In this document: positions 6,027 to 14,730 of the stretch, one piece after another
How positions within the stretch are numbered: the first letter of the stretch is position 1
How the letters are laid out: every line of letters begins with the position of its first letter
Origin: JBMORL01 sp049322335
GTDB lineage: Bacteria > Bacteroidota > Bacteroidia > Flavobacteriales_D > UBA2798
NCBI GenBank assembly: GCA_049322335.1
Contig: JBMORL010000042.1
Span: 1-19,345 of the forward strand
Length of the DNA: 19,345 nucleotides
Direction of reading: 5' to 3'
Position numbers and translations under genes: made by a program
The notes under the pieces: generated by a model
What the model was told of the DNA's origin: nothing
The model's database searches: none
Seen by the model: only the letters and a program-made list of their open reading frames with translations

Positions 6027-7361
6027 CTATCTCGGCATATTTTTCATCTGGCGCATCATGTTCATCATGTTTTTTTTATCTCCCATCATACGCATCATTT
6101 TCCGGGTATCTTCAAATTGCTTCATCAGCTTGTTTACTTCCTGTATAGAAGTTCCGCTTCCGTCTGCAATTCTTTTTCTGCGACTGCCGTTGATGATATC
6201 GGGGTTGATTTTTTCCTTTGGCGTCATCGACTGAATAATGGCTTCGATATATTTGAAAGCATCATCGCTGATATCTACATTCTTCATCATTTTTCCCATT
6301 CCTGGAATCATTCCCATCAGGTCTTTTACATTTCCCATTTTTTTGATTTGCTGCAACTGTTCAAAAAAATCGTTGAAATCAAACTGATTTTTGGCAATTT
6401 TTTTCTGCAGTTTTCTTGCCTGCTCTTCACTGAATTGTTCCTGTGCACGTTCAACAAGAGAAACCACATCTCCCATTCCCAAAATACGGTCGGCCATACG
6501 ACTGGGGTGAAAAACATCCAGCGCTTCCATCTTTTCACCTGTACCGATAAATTTAATCGGTTTATTCACCACCGATTTAATCGAAAGAGCCGCACCGCCC
6601 CGTGTGTCACCATCAAGTTTGGTAAGCACTACTCCGTCAAAATCAATTCGCTCATTGAATGTTTTAGCTGTGTTTACTGCATCCTGTCCCGTCATCGAAT
6701 CCACTACAAACAATGTTTCTGATGGCTGAACTGATTTTTTCACTGCTTCAATCTCGCGCATCATTTCTTCATCCACTGCCAACCGTCCCGCGGTATCGAT
6801 GATAACTGTGTTGAAACTATTTGATCGTGCAAATACAATAGCTTTATTGGCAATCTTTACCGGATCTTTTTCATCACGGTCGGAAAAAACATCAATTTCG
6901 AGTTGTTTTCCCAATACATGCAACTGGTCGATCGCAGCAGGACGATACACGTCACATGCCACCAGTAAAACTCTTCTTCCCCGTTTTGTTTTTAAAAAAT
7001 TAGCCAGCTTTCCCGAAAAGGTAGTTTTACCAGAACCCTGCAAGCCCGACATCAGGATAACTGCAGGACTACCTGAAAGATTAATCTCCGACTTCTCCGT
7101 CCCCATCAACTCCGCCAGTTCATCATGTGTGATTTTTACGAGCAACTGGTTAGGAGAAATTGAGGTGAGAACATTTTGTCCCAATGCTTTTTCTTTCACA
7201 CGATCGGTGAATTCTTTTGCAGTTTTAAAGTTTACGTCAGCATCTAACAGGGCGCGCCTTACTTCTTTCAGCGTTTCAGCAACGTTGATCTCGGTGATCT
7301 TTCCCTGGCCTTTGAGCACTTTAAATGCCCGGTCGAGTTTTTCGGATAAATTTTCAAACAT
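6027..7361 (-). CDS. ffh: Signal recognition particle GTPase Ffh (SRP54)
   Basis: The 444-residue protein has the full Ffh layout. The N domain contains LSEKLDRAFKVLKGQGKITE, the G domain has the P-loop GLQGSGKTT (about 106-114), DVYRPAAIDQL, DTAGR and TKLDG, and the C-terminal M domain ends MRMMGDKKNMMNMMRQMKNM. The M domain binds 4.5S RNA and signal sequences; with FtsY the particle delivers nascent membrane proteins to SecYEG. I chose the ATG at 7359-7361, giving MFENLSEKL, the usual Ffh N-terminus. The extended frame would need a TTG at 7385 that overlaps a -7 promoter element. It is a single-gene unit convergent with the secreted-protein gene and divergent from the T9SS substrate operon. 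Nothing is odd about it. Confidence 0.97.
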   Translation of the reverse strand: MFENLSEKLDRAFKVLKGQGKITEINVAETLKEVRRALLDADVNFKTAKEFTDRVKEKALGQNVLTSISPNQLLVKITHDELAELMGTEKSEINLSGSPAVILMSGLQGSGKTTFSGKLANFLKTKRGRRVLLVACDVYRPAAIDQLHVLGKQLEIDVFSDRDEKDPVKIANKAIVFARSNSFNTVIIDTAGRLAVDEEMMREIEAVKKSVQPSETLFVVDSMTGQDAVNTAKTFNERIDFDGVVLTKLDGDTRGGAALSIKSVVNKPIKFIGTGEKMEALDVFHPSRMADRILGMGDVVSLVERAQEQFSEEQARKLQKKIAKNQFDFNDFFEQLQQIKKMGNVKDLMGMIPGMGKMMKNVDISDDAFKYIEAIIQSMTPKEKINPDIINGSRRKRIADGSGTSIQEVNKLMKQFEDTRKMMRMMGDKKNMMNMMRQMKNMPR

Positions 7362-7382
7362 AATTGTTAAAAAAAACAGGAT

Positions 7383-7390
7383 CAAAATTA
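7383..7390 (-). promoter_or_regulatory. Candidate -7 element of ffh
   Basis: On the minus strand TAATTTTG matches TAnnTTTG exactly and lies 21 bp before the chosen ffh ATG. I see no good -33 TTG, so this is a partial promoter call. Confidence 0.35.
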
Positions 7391-7577
7391 AAAATAAAAA
7401 CGGCTAATCCTTTAAAAAGCTGAACAGGCACTACAATAATTTTTGATGATCAACACAGGCAACTCGTCAGGGTATTTAACCGTTTTAGATAAAAACCACC
7501 CTTTTACCGTTTTTGGAAAGATTTTGTATGCAACCAAAGTACCTGAAATGCGTCCATTTAATATAAACTCATCTGCT

Positions 7578-7964
7578 ATGAAAATCAGAACCATTTTTAC
7601 TTTCCTTCTGCTCTCAGCAGCTTTCGTATTTGCCCCGGTAAATTCGAATGCCCAAACCGATCCGTCAACCTTTACTATCCCACCTTTCACCTATGGCGAT
7701 CCCATAGAAGAAAAACTTTTTAAAGCAGTTTGTGAAGCCGATATGGATATTTACCGGTTAAGAAACACACGGAGAGTGTTAAATTTCGATAACCAGGGGA
7801 CTATTATTCTCTATTCTGCTGAAGAGTTAAAGGCACAGGGTAAAAACATTGATCTTTCTCAATATCCTGAATCGCTGCCGGAAGGATATAAAGAACCGGT
7901 GTATGTTTTAAGTACAGACGGAAAACTGGTGCAATTATTTTCCCCTCAAACGGCCACAAAATAA
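7578..7964 (+). CDS. Small secreted protein of unknown function, first gene of the giant-protein operon
   Basis: The start is the ATG at 7578, because translation from it gives a clean signal peptide, MKIRTIFTFLLLSAAFVFAP then VNSNA with cleavage before QTDPS. Longer in-frame starts would bury this peptide. The mature protein is about 103 residues, with IPPFTYGDPIEEKLFKAVCE, RLRNTRRVLNFDNQGTIILY and YVLSTDGKLVQLFS. I recognise no family and see no lipobox, transmembrane helix or sorting domain. It ends 3 bp before the 1729-residue T9SS substrate, so the two are surely co-transcribed. A chaperone, anchor or stoichiometric partner of that protein is a reasonable guess but unproven; the usual PorP/SprF-type partner of type-B substrates is not present here. 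Confidence 0.7.
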   Translation: MKIRTIFTFLLLSAAFVFAPVNSNAQTDPSTFTIPPFTYGDPIEEKLFKAVCEADMDIYRLRNTRRVLNFDNQGTIILYSAEELKAQGKNIDLSQYPESLPEGYKEPVYVLSTDGKLVQLFSPQTATK

Positions 7965-7967
7965 TTT

Positions 7968-10900
7968 ATGAATCTGAAAAAAATGAATATGAAAAAGATT
8001 TTACCAATACTTGCGCTGATTGCCATTCCATTTAGCCCGGTTTTGGCACAACCCGCCAACGACAATTGTAATACCGCCACCAGCCTTGGATCGTTGCCCA
8101 CACCAGCGGCTTGTCCCAGTGGAAATGGTGCAGTTGTTACACAAGCCGGAACAACAGTAAACGGAACACCCAGTGTTCCCTACCCGTATATGATAGGTTG
8201 TTCGGTAGGAACCAATATGCAGGCACCTGCCATTGATGTTTGGTATAGTTTCGTAGCTACCGGAACAGTATTAAATATTAATATCACTTCCACTTTTGCC
8301 AACCCCAATGTGGGAGTATGGACCGGAACCTGTGGAGCACTTACGGGAATAGATTGTGGAATAGGAACTGCTGCGGGAAACCTGTCGCTAACCATCGGAT
8401 CCATTACCCCGGGCGCCACCTACTATATCCAGGTAAGCGGAAACACCACTACCGCAACAGGAACTTTTACTCTTAACGTAGATAATGATGTGGACTGCAA
8501 CAACTGTTTGCAAACGGCCACTTTTACTGCTACTCCGGCACCTGTAAACGGAACCTATCTTCCGGGACAAACAGTTACATTTTGTTATAATGTTACCAGC
8601 TACACAGAAGTGTCGCAAAACTGGCTTCATGGTATACAATATACTTTTGGAGCAGGATGGAACCTTGCATCGTTGGTTGCCACACCACCGGCACAATGTC
8701 CTTACGATCCACCCGGACCCGGAAACCCGGCCAACGGAACATGGGGATGGTATAATTCTGTTACCAGTTCTGCAACAGGAAATACCTATGGCCCCGGATT
8801 TTTCTTCGAATACCTGGGAGATGCTGATGCCAACCCGGGAAATAATTTCGGAGATGCTACCAACGGAGCATGTACCTGGAATTTTTGTATTACGTTAACT
8901 GCAAATGCCGCCTGTGTTCCCGGGCAAAGTCTCGATATAACGATCAACACATTAGCTGACGGAGAATCGGGATCATGGACTTCACCCGCCTGTGCTGGCG
9001 ATCCCAATTACACTATGAATGCCATTATGAATTGCTGCGGGCCACCCACTATGACTTCCACCAACGTAAGTTGTTTTGGCGCTTCAGACGGAACAGCCAC
9101 TGCTACTCCTACCAATACTGCAACACCCTGGGATTATGTTTGGGTGAACTCAGGAGGAACAACCGTTTCTTCTACAAATAACGTTGCAGGGCCAAATACC
9201 GTAACCGGATTGCCTGCCGACACTTATACGGTGACCGTTACAGACAACAACGGATGTGTTTCTGTTAATACCGTTACCATTACACAACCTGCCGCAATTG
9301 TTGTTACTGCCGGATCAAACAGTCCTGTTTGCGAAGGACAGACCATTAATCTTACTGCTAACACTATTCCGGGTGCTACCTATTCGTGGACGGGGCCCGG
9401 AGGATACACTTCTTCTGCCGAAGATCCCTCCATTGCAGGCGCTACTACAGCCAATGCAGGAGTTTATACTGTAACAGCAACTGTGGGAGGATGCTCCAGC
9501 GCACCTTCATCTGTTACCGTAACTGTAAATACAGCTGCCAATGCCGGAACCAACGGAACGGCTACATTTTGTTCAAACAGTGCATCAGCTAATTTATTCA
9601 GCTCACTGGGAGGAACTCCACAAGCAGGCGGAACCTGGACAGGCCCTTCTGCGCTTGGGGGTGGATCGTTAGGAACTTATAATCCTGCCACCTGTGCTCC
9701 CGGTGTATATACTTATACCGTTACCGGAACAGCTCCCTGTCCGAATGCAACAGCAACGGTTACTGTAACAGAAAATACAGCGCCCAATGCCGGAACCAAC
9801 GGAACTATCACCGTTTGTTCCAATGGAGCCGCGGTGAATCTCTTTAGTTCGCTTGGAGGAACTCCAAATGCCGGAGGAACGTGGACCGGCCCTTCTGCTT
9901 TAACAGGGGGATCGTCAGGAACCTTTACTCCCGGAACCAATACCGCAGGAACTTATACTTATACTGTTACGGGAACTGCTCCCTGCGCCAATGCAACAGC
10001 AACAGTTACTGTAACTGTAAATACCGCACCCAATGCCGGAACCAACGGAACGGCTACATTTTGTTCAAACAGTGCGTCTGCCAATTTATTCAGCTCTCTG
10101 GGCGGAACCCCATCAGCCGGTGGAACATGGACAGGCCCTTCTGCGCTTGGGGGCGGATCGTTAGGAACCTATAATCCTGCCACCTGTGCTCCCGGTGTAT
10201 ATACCTATACCGTTACGGGAACAGCTCCTTGCGCCAATGCTACTGCTACTGTAACTGTTACTGAAAATACAGCCCCCAACGCAGGAACCAACGGAACCAT
10301 TACGGTTTGTTCAAACGGGGCAGCTGTAAATCTTTTCAGTTCACTTGGCGGAACTCCTTCTGCCGGTGGAAGCTGGACCGGCCCATCTGCTTTAACGGGC
10401 GGATCGTTAGGAACCTTTACTCCCGGAACCAACACTGCGGGTGTTTATACTTACACTGTTACCGGAACAGCCCCCTGCGCCAATGCCACTGCTACTGTAA
10501 CTGTTACAGTTAATGCCGCACCAACTGCAACGGCTTCCAGCAACACACCTGTATGTACAGGACAAACCATAAACCTTGATGGAAATAACGTTCCCGGAGC
10601 CACATACAGCTGGACCGGCCCGAATGGTTTTACTTCCACCTCAGAAGACCCCACTATTCCCGGAGCAACTGCTGTTAATGCAGGAAACTATTCATTAACC
10701 ATAACTCTTAACGGATGTACCAGTTCGGTTTCCACAACTAACGTAGTGGTGACTGCTACAACCGATGCTACGATTACTCCTGCAGGGCCATTCTGTTCCA
10801 CTGATCCGGCCACAATTTTAACAGCCGCCACCGCGGGAGGAAACTGGAGCGCCACCTGTGGGGCATGCATTAATGCGGCTACAGGATCATTCGATCCATC

Positions 10901-13157
10901 CATAGCAGGAAGCGGAAGCTGGACAGTTACCTATATCATCTCCGGCTCATGCGGAAGCAGTGATACCGAAACAATAGTAGTAAACCCTGCTCCCACCGCA
11001 ACAGCCGGAAGTAACAGCCCGGTTTGTGAGGGACAAGCGTTAAATCTGACAGCTAATACTGTTGCCGGTGCCACTTATTCGTGGACGGGGCCTAACGGTT
11101 TCACCTCTTCAGCAGAAGACCCAACCATCAATCCTGCTACTTCTGCAGAAAGCGGAAACTATACGGTAACTATAACACAGGGAACTTGTTCGGCCAGCAG
11201 CACAGTGGCGGTAACCGTTAGTGCTGCACCAATAGCCAATGCCGGTGGAGATGTTTATCTCTGTAACGGGCAGTCAGCTACACTTAATGCTACCGGAACC
11301 GGAACACCGGTTTGGGTTCCTGCCACAGGACTGAGCAGCGCTACGGTTTTAAATCCTGTTACCTCTGCTACATCTACTACCAATTACATTCTTACGTTAA
11401 CTATAGGAAACTGTACGGATGCAGATACTGTAACCGTTAATGTTACCACACCTGGTCCGCTAACCGTTAGTAATGATACTTCTATATGTATTGGTGATTG
11501 TGTTACATTCAGTGTAAGCGGTGCCGACTATTATTCATGGAGTCCTTCTACCGGTTTAACGGATACTACGGCTGCCTCTCAAACAGTTTGTCCGAATTCA
11601 ACTATCACGTATACAGTTACAGGATATACGGTGAGTGTAAATTCAGTGGCCAATGGAGATTTTGAATCAGGCAATACCGGGTTCAGCAGCGATTATACCT
11701 TTACACCTCCGCCAAATGGTGGTGAGGGTGAATATTGGGTAGCAACAGGCCCGCAGGTTTCTACCTGGAACGGTGGAATGACATCTGCAGGAGACCACAC
11801 TACAGGTATAGGAAATTTATTGATCGTAAACGGAGCAGGCACACCCGGTAATGATGTTTGGTGTCAAACTATTGTTGTACAACCCAACACTGATTATGTT
11901 TTCTCCACATGGGTAAGTTCATTCAATACGGGAAGTTTGGCTTTATTGCAATTCAGCATAAACGGAAACACACTCAGCACACCGTTTTCTGCTCCCAATA
12001 CCACGAATACATGGACAGAATTTTTTGCCACATGGAATTCGGGATCAGATACAGTAGCTACCATATGTATTGTGAATCAAAACACCTCGCTGGGCGGAAA
12101 CGATTTTGGAATAGATGATATTTTCTTCTCGGCAGTTTGTGAAACTACTGAACAAATTACTATAACCGTGAATACCACCACCGATGCCACCATCACTCCT
12201 GCAGGCCCATTCTGCGCTAATGCCCCGGCCGTTACATTAACTGCGGCAACCGGAGGAGGAACATGGACAGGAACAGGTATTACCAACGGAACAACAGGAA
12301 CATTTGATCCTGCAGTTGCCGGTGCGGGAACACATCAAATCATTTATACCATTCCCGGCTCGTGCGGAGATGCAGATACCATTTCAATTGTAGTAAACGC
12401 TTTACCCAATGCCGATGCCGGAAATGATGTTACTATTGGTTGCATTCCAAATACAGCCCAGCTGGATGGTACAGGATCGACAGGTGGTGCAACCTATAAC
12501 TGGACCACTTCCAACGGAAATATTGTAAGTGGCGGAACTTCCACTACTCCCACTGTTGATCAGCCGGGAACGTATATTTTAACCGTTACACAAAACGGAT
12601 GTTCGGATACAGATACGGTAAATGCGGTAAACTCAACCGCTCCAAATGCATCTTTCTTTATGTCACCCTCATCGGGACTCGTTATCTTTAATACGGCTGC
12701 GGTAAACAACTCCACCGGAACAGGATTAACTTACCAATGGAATTCGGGCAATGGAGGAACTTCCACAGGATTTGAGCCGGCATTCCAATATGATTCAGCA
12801 GGCACTTATGTGGTAACACTGATTGTAACCGATAGTTTCGGATGTACAGATACTTCTTCAGTAACCATTATTGTGTACGATGAATTCGAGCTCATCATTC
12901 CCAATGTATTTTCTCCTAACGGTGACGGGGCAAACGATGAATTTGAGCTGGTGACAAAAGGTGTTTCTGATCTTAAGGCAAGAATTTATAACCGCTGGGG
13001 GCAACAGGTAGGAGAATTCAGCGGACTTAGCGGAAAATGGGCCGGAAACAGTGATGGTAAACCCTGTCCGGAGGCCGTCTATTATTATGTAATTGATGTA
13101 ACCCGCGTCACCGGTGAAACAGAGCAATATTCGGGACATGTTACCCTGGTAAGATAA
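7968..13157 (+). CDS. Giant multidomain cell-surface protein with type-B T9SS sorting domain
   Basis: The 1729-residue protein begins with a signal peptide (MKKILPILALIAIPFSPVLA preceded by MNLKKMN). In order follow a PANDNCNTATSL beta-sandwich (~29-165), a Cys-rich domain (~170-355), a SprB-like repeat (VSCFGASDGTATATP, ~359-445) and an Ig-like domain. Next come four 82-residue tandem repeats (525-852), more Ig-like domains with paired cysteines, a galactose-binding/CBM-like insert starting VANGDFESGNTGF (~1225-1390), PKD-like domains, and the gliding-motility-associated C-terminal domain (IIPNVFSPNGDG... to HVTLVR, ~1640-1729). That last domain (CHU_C/TIGR04131 type) directs export by T9SS type-B. 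Expected role: adhesin or matrix protein on the cell surface. Residues 11-1663 contain no Lys or Arg. The start may be Met1, Met6 or Met8; the signal peptide works with any. It is 3 bp downstream of the small secreted protein and ends before a terminator. Confidence 0.93.
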   Translation: MNLKKMNMKKILPILALIAIPFSPVLAQPANDNCNTATSLGSLPTPAACPSGNGAVVTQAGTTVNGTPSVPYPYMIGCSVGTNMQAPAIDVWYSFVATGTVLNINITSTFANPNVGVWTGTCGALTGIDCGIGTAAGNLSLTIGSITPGATYYIQVSGNTTTATGTFTLNVDNDVDCNNCLQTATFTATPAPVNGTYLPGQTVTFCYNVTSYTEVSQNWLHGIQYTFGAGWNLASLVATPPAQCPYDPPGPGNPANGTWGWYNSVTSSATGNTYGPGFFFEYLGDADANPGNNFGDATNGACTWNFCITLTANAACVPGQSLDITINTLADGESGSWTSPACAGDPNYTMNAIMNCCGPPTMTSTNVSCFGASDGTATATPTNTATPWDYVWVNSGGTTVSSTNNVAGPNTVTGLPADTYTVTVTDNNGCVSVNTVTITQPAAIVVTAGSNSPVCEGQTINLTANTIPGATYSWTGPGGYTSSAEDPSIAGATTANAGVYTVTATVGGCSSAPSSVTVTVNTAANAGTNGTATFCSNSASANLFSSLGGTPQAGGTWTGPSALGGGSLGTYNPATCAPGVYTYTVTGTAPCPNATATVTVTENTAPNAGTNGTITVCSNGAAVNLFSSLGGTPNAGGTWTGPSALTGGSSGTFTPGTNTAGTYTYTVTGTAPCANATATVTVTVNTAPNAGTNGTATFCSNSASANLFSSLGGTPSAGGTWTGPSALGGGSLGTYNPATCAPGVYTYTVTGTAPCANATATVTVTENTAPNAGTNGTITVCSNGAAVNLFSSLGGTPSAGGSWTGPSALTGGSLGTFTPGTNTAGVYTYTVTGTAPCANATATVTVTVNAAPTATASSNTPVCTGQTINLDGNNVPGATYSWTGPNGFTSTSEDPTIPGATAVNAGNYSLTITLNGCTSSVSTTNVVVTATTDATITPAGPFCSTDPATILTAATAGGNWSATCGACINAATGSFDPSIAGSGSWTVTYIISGSCGSSDTETIVVNPAPTATAGSNSPVCEGQALNLTANTVAGATYSWTGPNGFTSSAEDPTINPATSAESGNYTVTITQGTCSASSTVAVTVSAAPIANAGGDVYLCNGQSATLNATGTGTPVWVPATGLSSATVLNPVTSATSTTNYILTLTIGNCTDADTVTVNVTTPGPLTVSNDTSICIGDCVTFSVSGADYYSWSPSTGLTDTTAASQTVCPNSTITYTVTGYTVSVNSVANGDFESGNTGFSSDYTFTPPPNGGEGEYWVATGPQVSTWNGGMTSAGDHTTGIGNLLIVNGAGTPGNDVWCQTIVVQPNTDYVFSTWVSSFNTGSLALLQFSINGNTLSTPFSAPNTTNTWTEFFATWNSGSDTVATICIVNQNTSLGGNDFGIDDIFFSAVCETTEQITITVNTTTDATITPAGPFCANAPAVTLTAATGGGTWTGTGITNGTTGTFDPAVAGAGTHQIIYTIPGSCGDADTISIVVNALPNADAGNDVTIGCIPNTAQLDGTGSTGGATYNWTTSNGNIVSGGTSTTPTVDQPGTYILTVTQNGCSDTDTVNAVNSTAPNASFFMSPSSGLVIFNTAAVNNSTGTGLTYQWNSGNGGTSTGFEPAFQYDSAGTYVVTLIVTDSFGCTDTSSVTIIVYDEFELIIPNVFSPNGDGANDEFELVTKGVSDLKARIYNRWGQQVGEFSGLSGKWAGNSDGKPCPEAVYYYVIDVTRVTGETEQYSGHVTLVR
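9540..10523 (+). repeat. Four tandem 246-bp repeats in A-B-A-B order
   Basis: Units start at 9540, 9786, 10032 and 10278, an exact 246-bp (82-codon) period. Each opens with NAGTNG and contains NLFSSLGGTP, WTGPSAL and YTYTVTGTAPC. Units 1 and 3 (A type: TFCSNSASANLFSSLGG) differ at 2 residues; units 2 and 4 (B type: TVCSNGAAVNLFSSLGG) differ at about 5. The pattern points to duplication of an A-B dimer. Synonymous differences are far more numerous than amino acid differences. Confidence 0.9.
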
Positions 13158-13178
13158 TCGTTCGGGAAAACCTTAAAA

Positions 13179-13209
13179 AAACCGGGAACAAATCGTTTCC
13201 GGTTTTTTT
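13179..13209 (+). terminator. Rho-independent terminator after the giant gene
   Basis: AAACCGGGAA (13179-13188) pairs with TTTCCGGTTT (13196-13205), with one G-U pair and a 7-nt loop, followed by a T-run to 13209. The left flank is A-rich, so it could also stop transcription on the minus strand. Confidence 0.8.
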
Positions 13210-13245
13210 ATTACCTTCAATGCCGAAATCATTTCACCGGATATA

Positions 13246-14622
13246 ATGCGAAAACTCCGCGACTGGTTTATTGGCGATTACCTGGCAAAAACCGATGATG
13301 TTTTTGTAAAAGCAAAGATCAGGCTCACCTATGATTATTGCCTTTTCTTTTTTCTCCTGGGAGTTACTTTTTATGTAAATCTTATCGCCAACAGCCTGTG
13401 GTATCATTTTTCTATTATCACCTTTGCCTGTTTTTCACTTATTCTAATTCCCTTTATTCTAAAATACAGGCAAAATCTCACGATGGCCGCCAACTGGTAT
13501 GTGATTCAGCAAACCATCACCTCGTGGGTAAGTGTGGTTTTACAGGAATTTAAACCCGATATGTCGGGCGCTTTGTGGACCATTTCATTTATACTTTACA
13601 TTATTTTTATTTTCGGTGTAAAGCGTGGCCTGGTACGAATCCTTCCGTTTCTTGCCCTTTTCATAACCATTCTGATTATGTCTATACTGGAAATCACTCC
13701 CGATTTCGGAATTCCGGATAGCCAGCAATTACCCAATCAACCATTCGTTACCCTTGTTCCCTTTTGTCTTTGTCTTTACCTGGTTATTGTTTTTGTAAGA
13801 ACCAACTCGGCTGCCGAAAAGCAGATCAGCGATCAGAAACGATGGATGGAACAAAAAAACAAAGACATTACCGACTCTATCAATTATTCAAAAAAGATTC
13901 AGTTTGCCGTATTGCCACATGAAGAAACCATTCAGCGCAGCATTCCTCTGTTTTTTATTCTCTATAAACCCAAAGATATTGTGAGTGGCGATTTTTACTG
14001 GTTTTATGAAATAAATAGTGACGAATACATTATAATTTGTGCTGATTGCACAGGACATGGCGTGCCGGGTGCATTTATGACGGTTATGTGTTCTACTATT
14101 CTCAACCAGGTGGTAGTGGAAAATAAAATTCACCAGCCTGCAGAAATCCTCAGAGAAGTAGATGCTATACTTGCCTTTACACTGAAACAGGAATCGAAAA
14201 AAGAAGAAAGGGTGCGTGATGGTATGGATCTTTCATTACTGAAAGTAAATAAGATAAAAAAAGAAGCTACAATAGCAGGAGCCAAACGGCCCGTATTCAT
14301 TCTTAAAAAGGGTGAACTCAATGATGCCCGGACAAGCAAATTCTCTATTGGCGGATTGGTGGAAAGCCAGAAGGAATTTACCGAACAAAAGCTAAATTTT
14401 GAACAGGAAGACATGATTTTCCTGTATACTGACGGCATGACCGACCAGTTTGGGGGTAAGGATAATAAAAAATTTATGACCCGAAGACTTCGTGAAATGA
14501 TTTCACTTAACTGGAAAAAAAGCCTTCCTGAACAACACCGCAATTACGACAGAGAGATGGAAAACTGGAAAGGCACCAATGAACAAACCGATGATATGCT
14601 GATGATCGGTATAAAATTTTGA
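13246..14622 (+). CDS. Membrane-bound SpoIIE/RsbU-type PP2C serine phosphatase
   Basis: The 458-residue protein has about six transmembrane helices in residues ~30-185 (for example YCLFFFLLGVTFYVNLIA and LWTISFILYIIFIFGV). A linker follows (QISDQKRWMEQKNKDITDSI, likely coiled coil), then NYSKKIQFAVLP and a SpoIIE domain. Phosphatase motifs are KDIVSGDFYWF (243-253), ADCTGHGVPGAFMT (266-279), IFLYTDGMTDQFGG (~391-404) and QTDDMLMIGIKF at the C-terminus, keeping the metal-binding aspartates. In partner-switching systems such enzymes dephosphorylate STAS-domain antagonists; the membrane part may sense an unknown signal. Three small STAS/SpoIIAA-like genes follow, which supports a shared pathway. 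No response regulator, GAF, PAS or HAMP domain is seen. The ATG at 13246 lies 36 bp after the upstream terminator. Confidence 0.9.
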   Translation: MRKLRDWFIGDYLAKTDDVFVKAKIRLTYDYCLFFFLLGVTFYVNLIANSLWYHFSIITFACFSLILIPFILKYRQNLTMAANWYVIQQTITSWVSVVLQEFKPDMSGALWTISFILYIIFIFGVKRGLVRILPFLALFITILIMSILEITPDFGIPDSQQLPNQPFVTLVPFCLCLYLVIVFVRTNSAAEKQISDQKRWMEQKNKDITDSINYSKKIQFAVLPHEETIQRSIPLFFILYKPKDIVSGDFYWFYEINSDEYIIICADCTGHGVPGAFMTVMCSTILNQVVVENKIHQPAEILREVDAILAFTLKQESKKEERVRDGMDLSLLKVNKIKKEATIAGAKRPVFILKKGELNDARTSKFSIGGLVESQKEFTEQKLNFEQEDMIFLYTDGMTDQFGGKDNKKFMTRRLREMISLNWKKSLPEQHRNYDREMENWKGTNEQTDDMLMIGIKF

Positions 14623-14710
14623 TCCGGGTTTTCGAGAAAAACTGAAAATATTCATTTCCCTTTCATTTTATTTATATCTTAAAACCGGAATTTTAGTTTT
14701 CTTCGTAACA

Positions 14711-14724
14711 ATTGTTTAAACAAT
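14711..14724. promoter_or_regulatory. 14-bp perfect palindrome before the first STAS-like gene
   Basis: ATTGTTTAAACAAT is a perfect palindrome ending 6 bp before the ATG at 14731. It overlaps a second palindrome, AACAATTGTT (14707-14716). It may be an operator or a structure covering the ribosome entry site. Confidence 0.35.
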
Positions 14725-14730
14725 AAAATT

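Noticed and set aside
6117..6722. 201-residue plus-strand frame opposite ffh
   Set aside because: It is a shadow of the conserved ffh coding frame, with no recognisable domain or start context.
9540..10523. Possible CRISPR-like array
   Set aside because: The 246-bp period is coding, in frame, with no short repeats and variable spacers.
8590..12286. Numerous frames of 65-102 residues on both strands inside the giant gene
   Set aside because: They recur at the repeat period and reflect the repetitive DNA of the Ig-like domains in other frames.
14623..14660. Terminator after the phosphatase gene
   Set aside because: GTTTTCGAGAAAAAC gives only a short A-T rich stem with no T-run, so read-through into the STAS-like genes remains possible.
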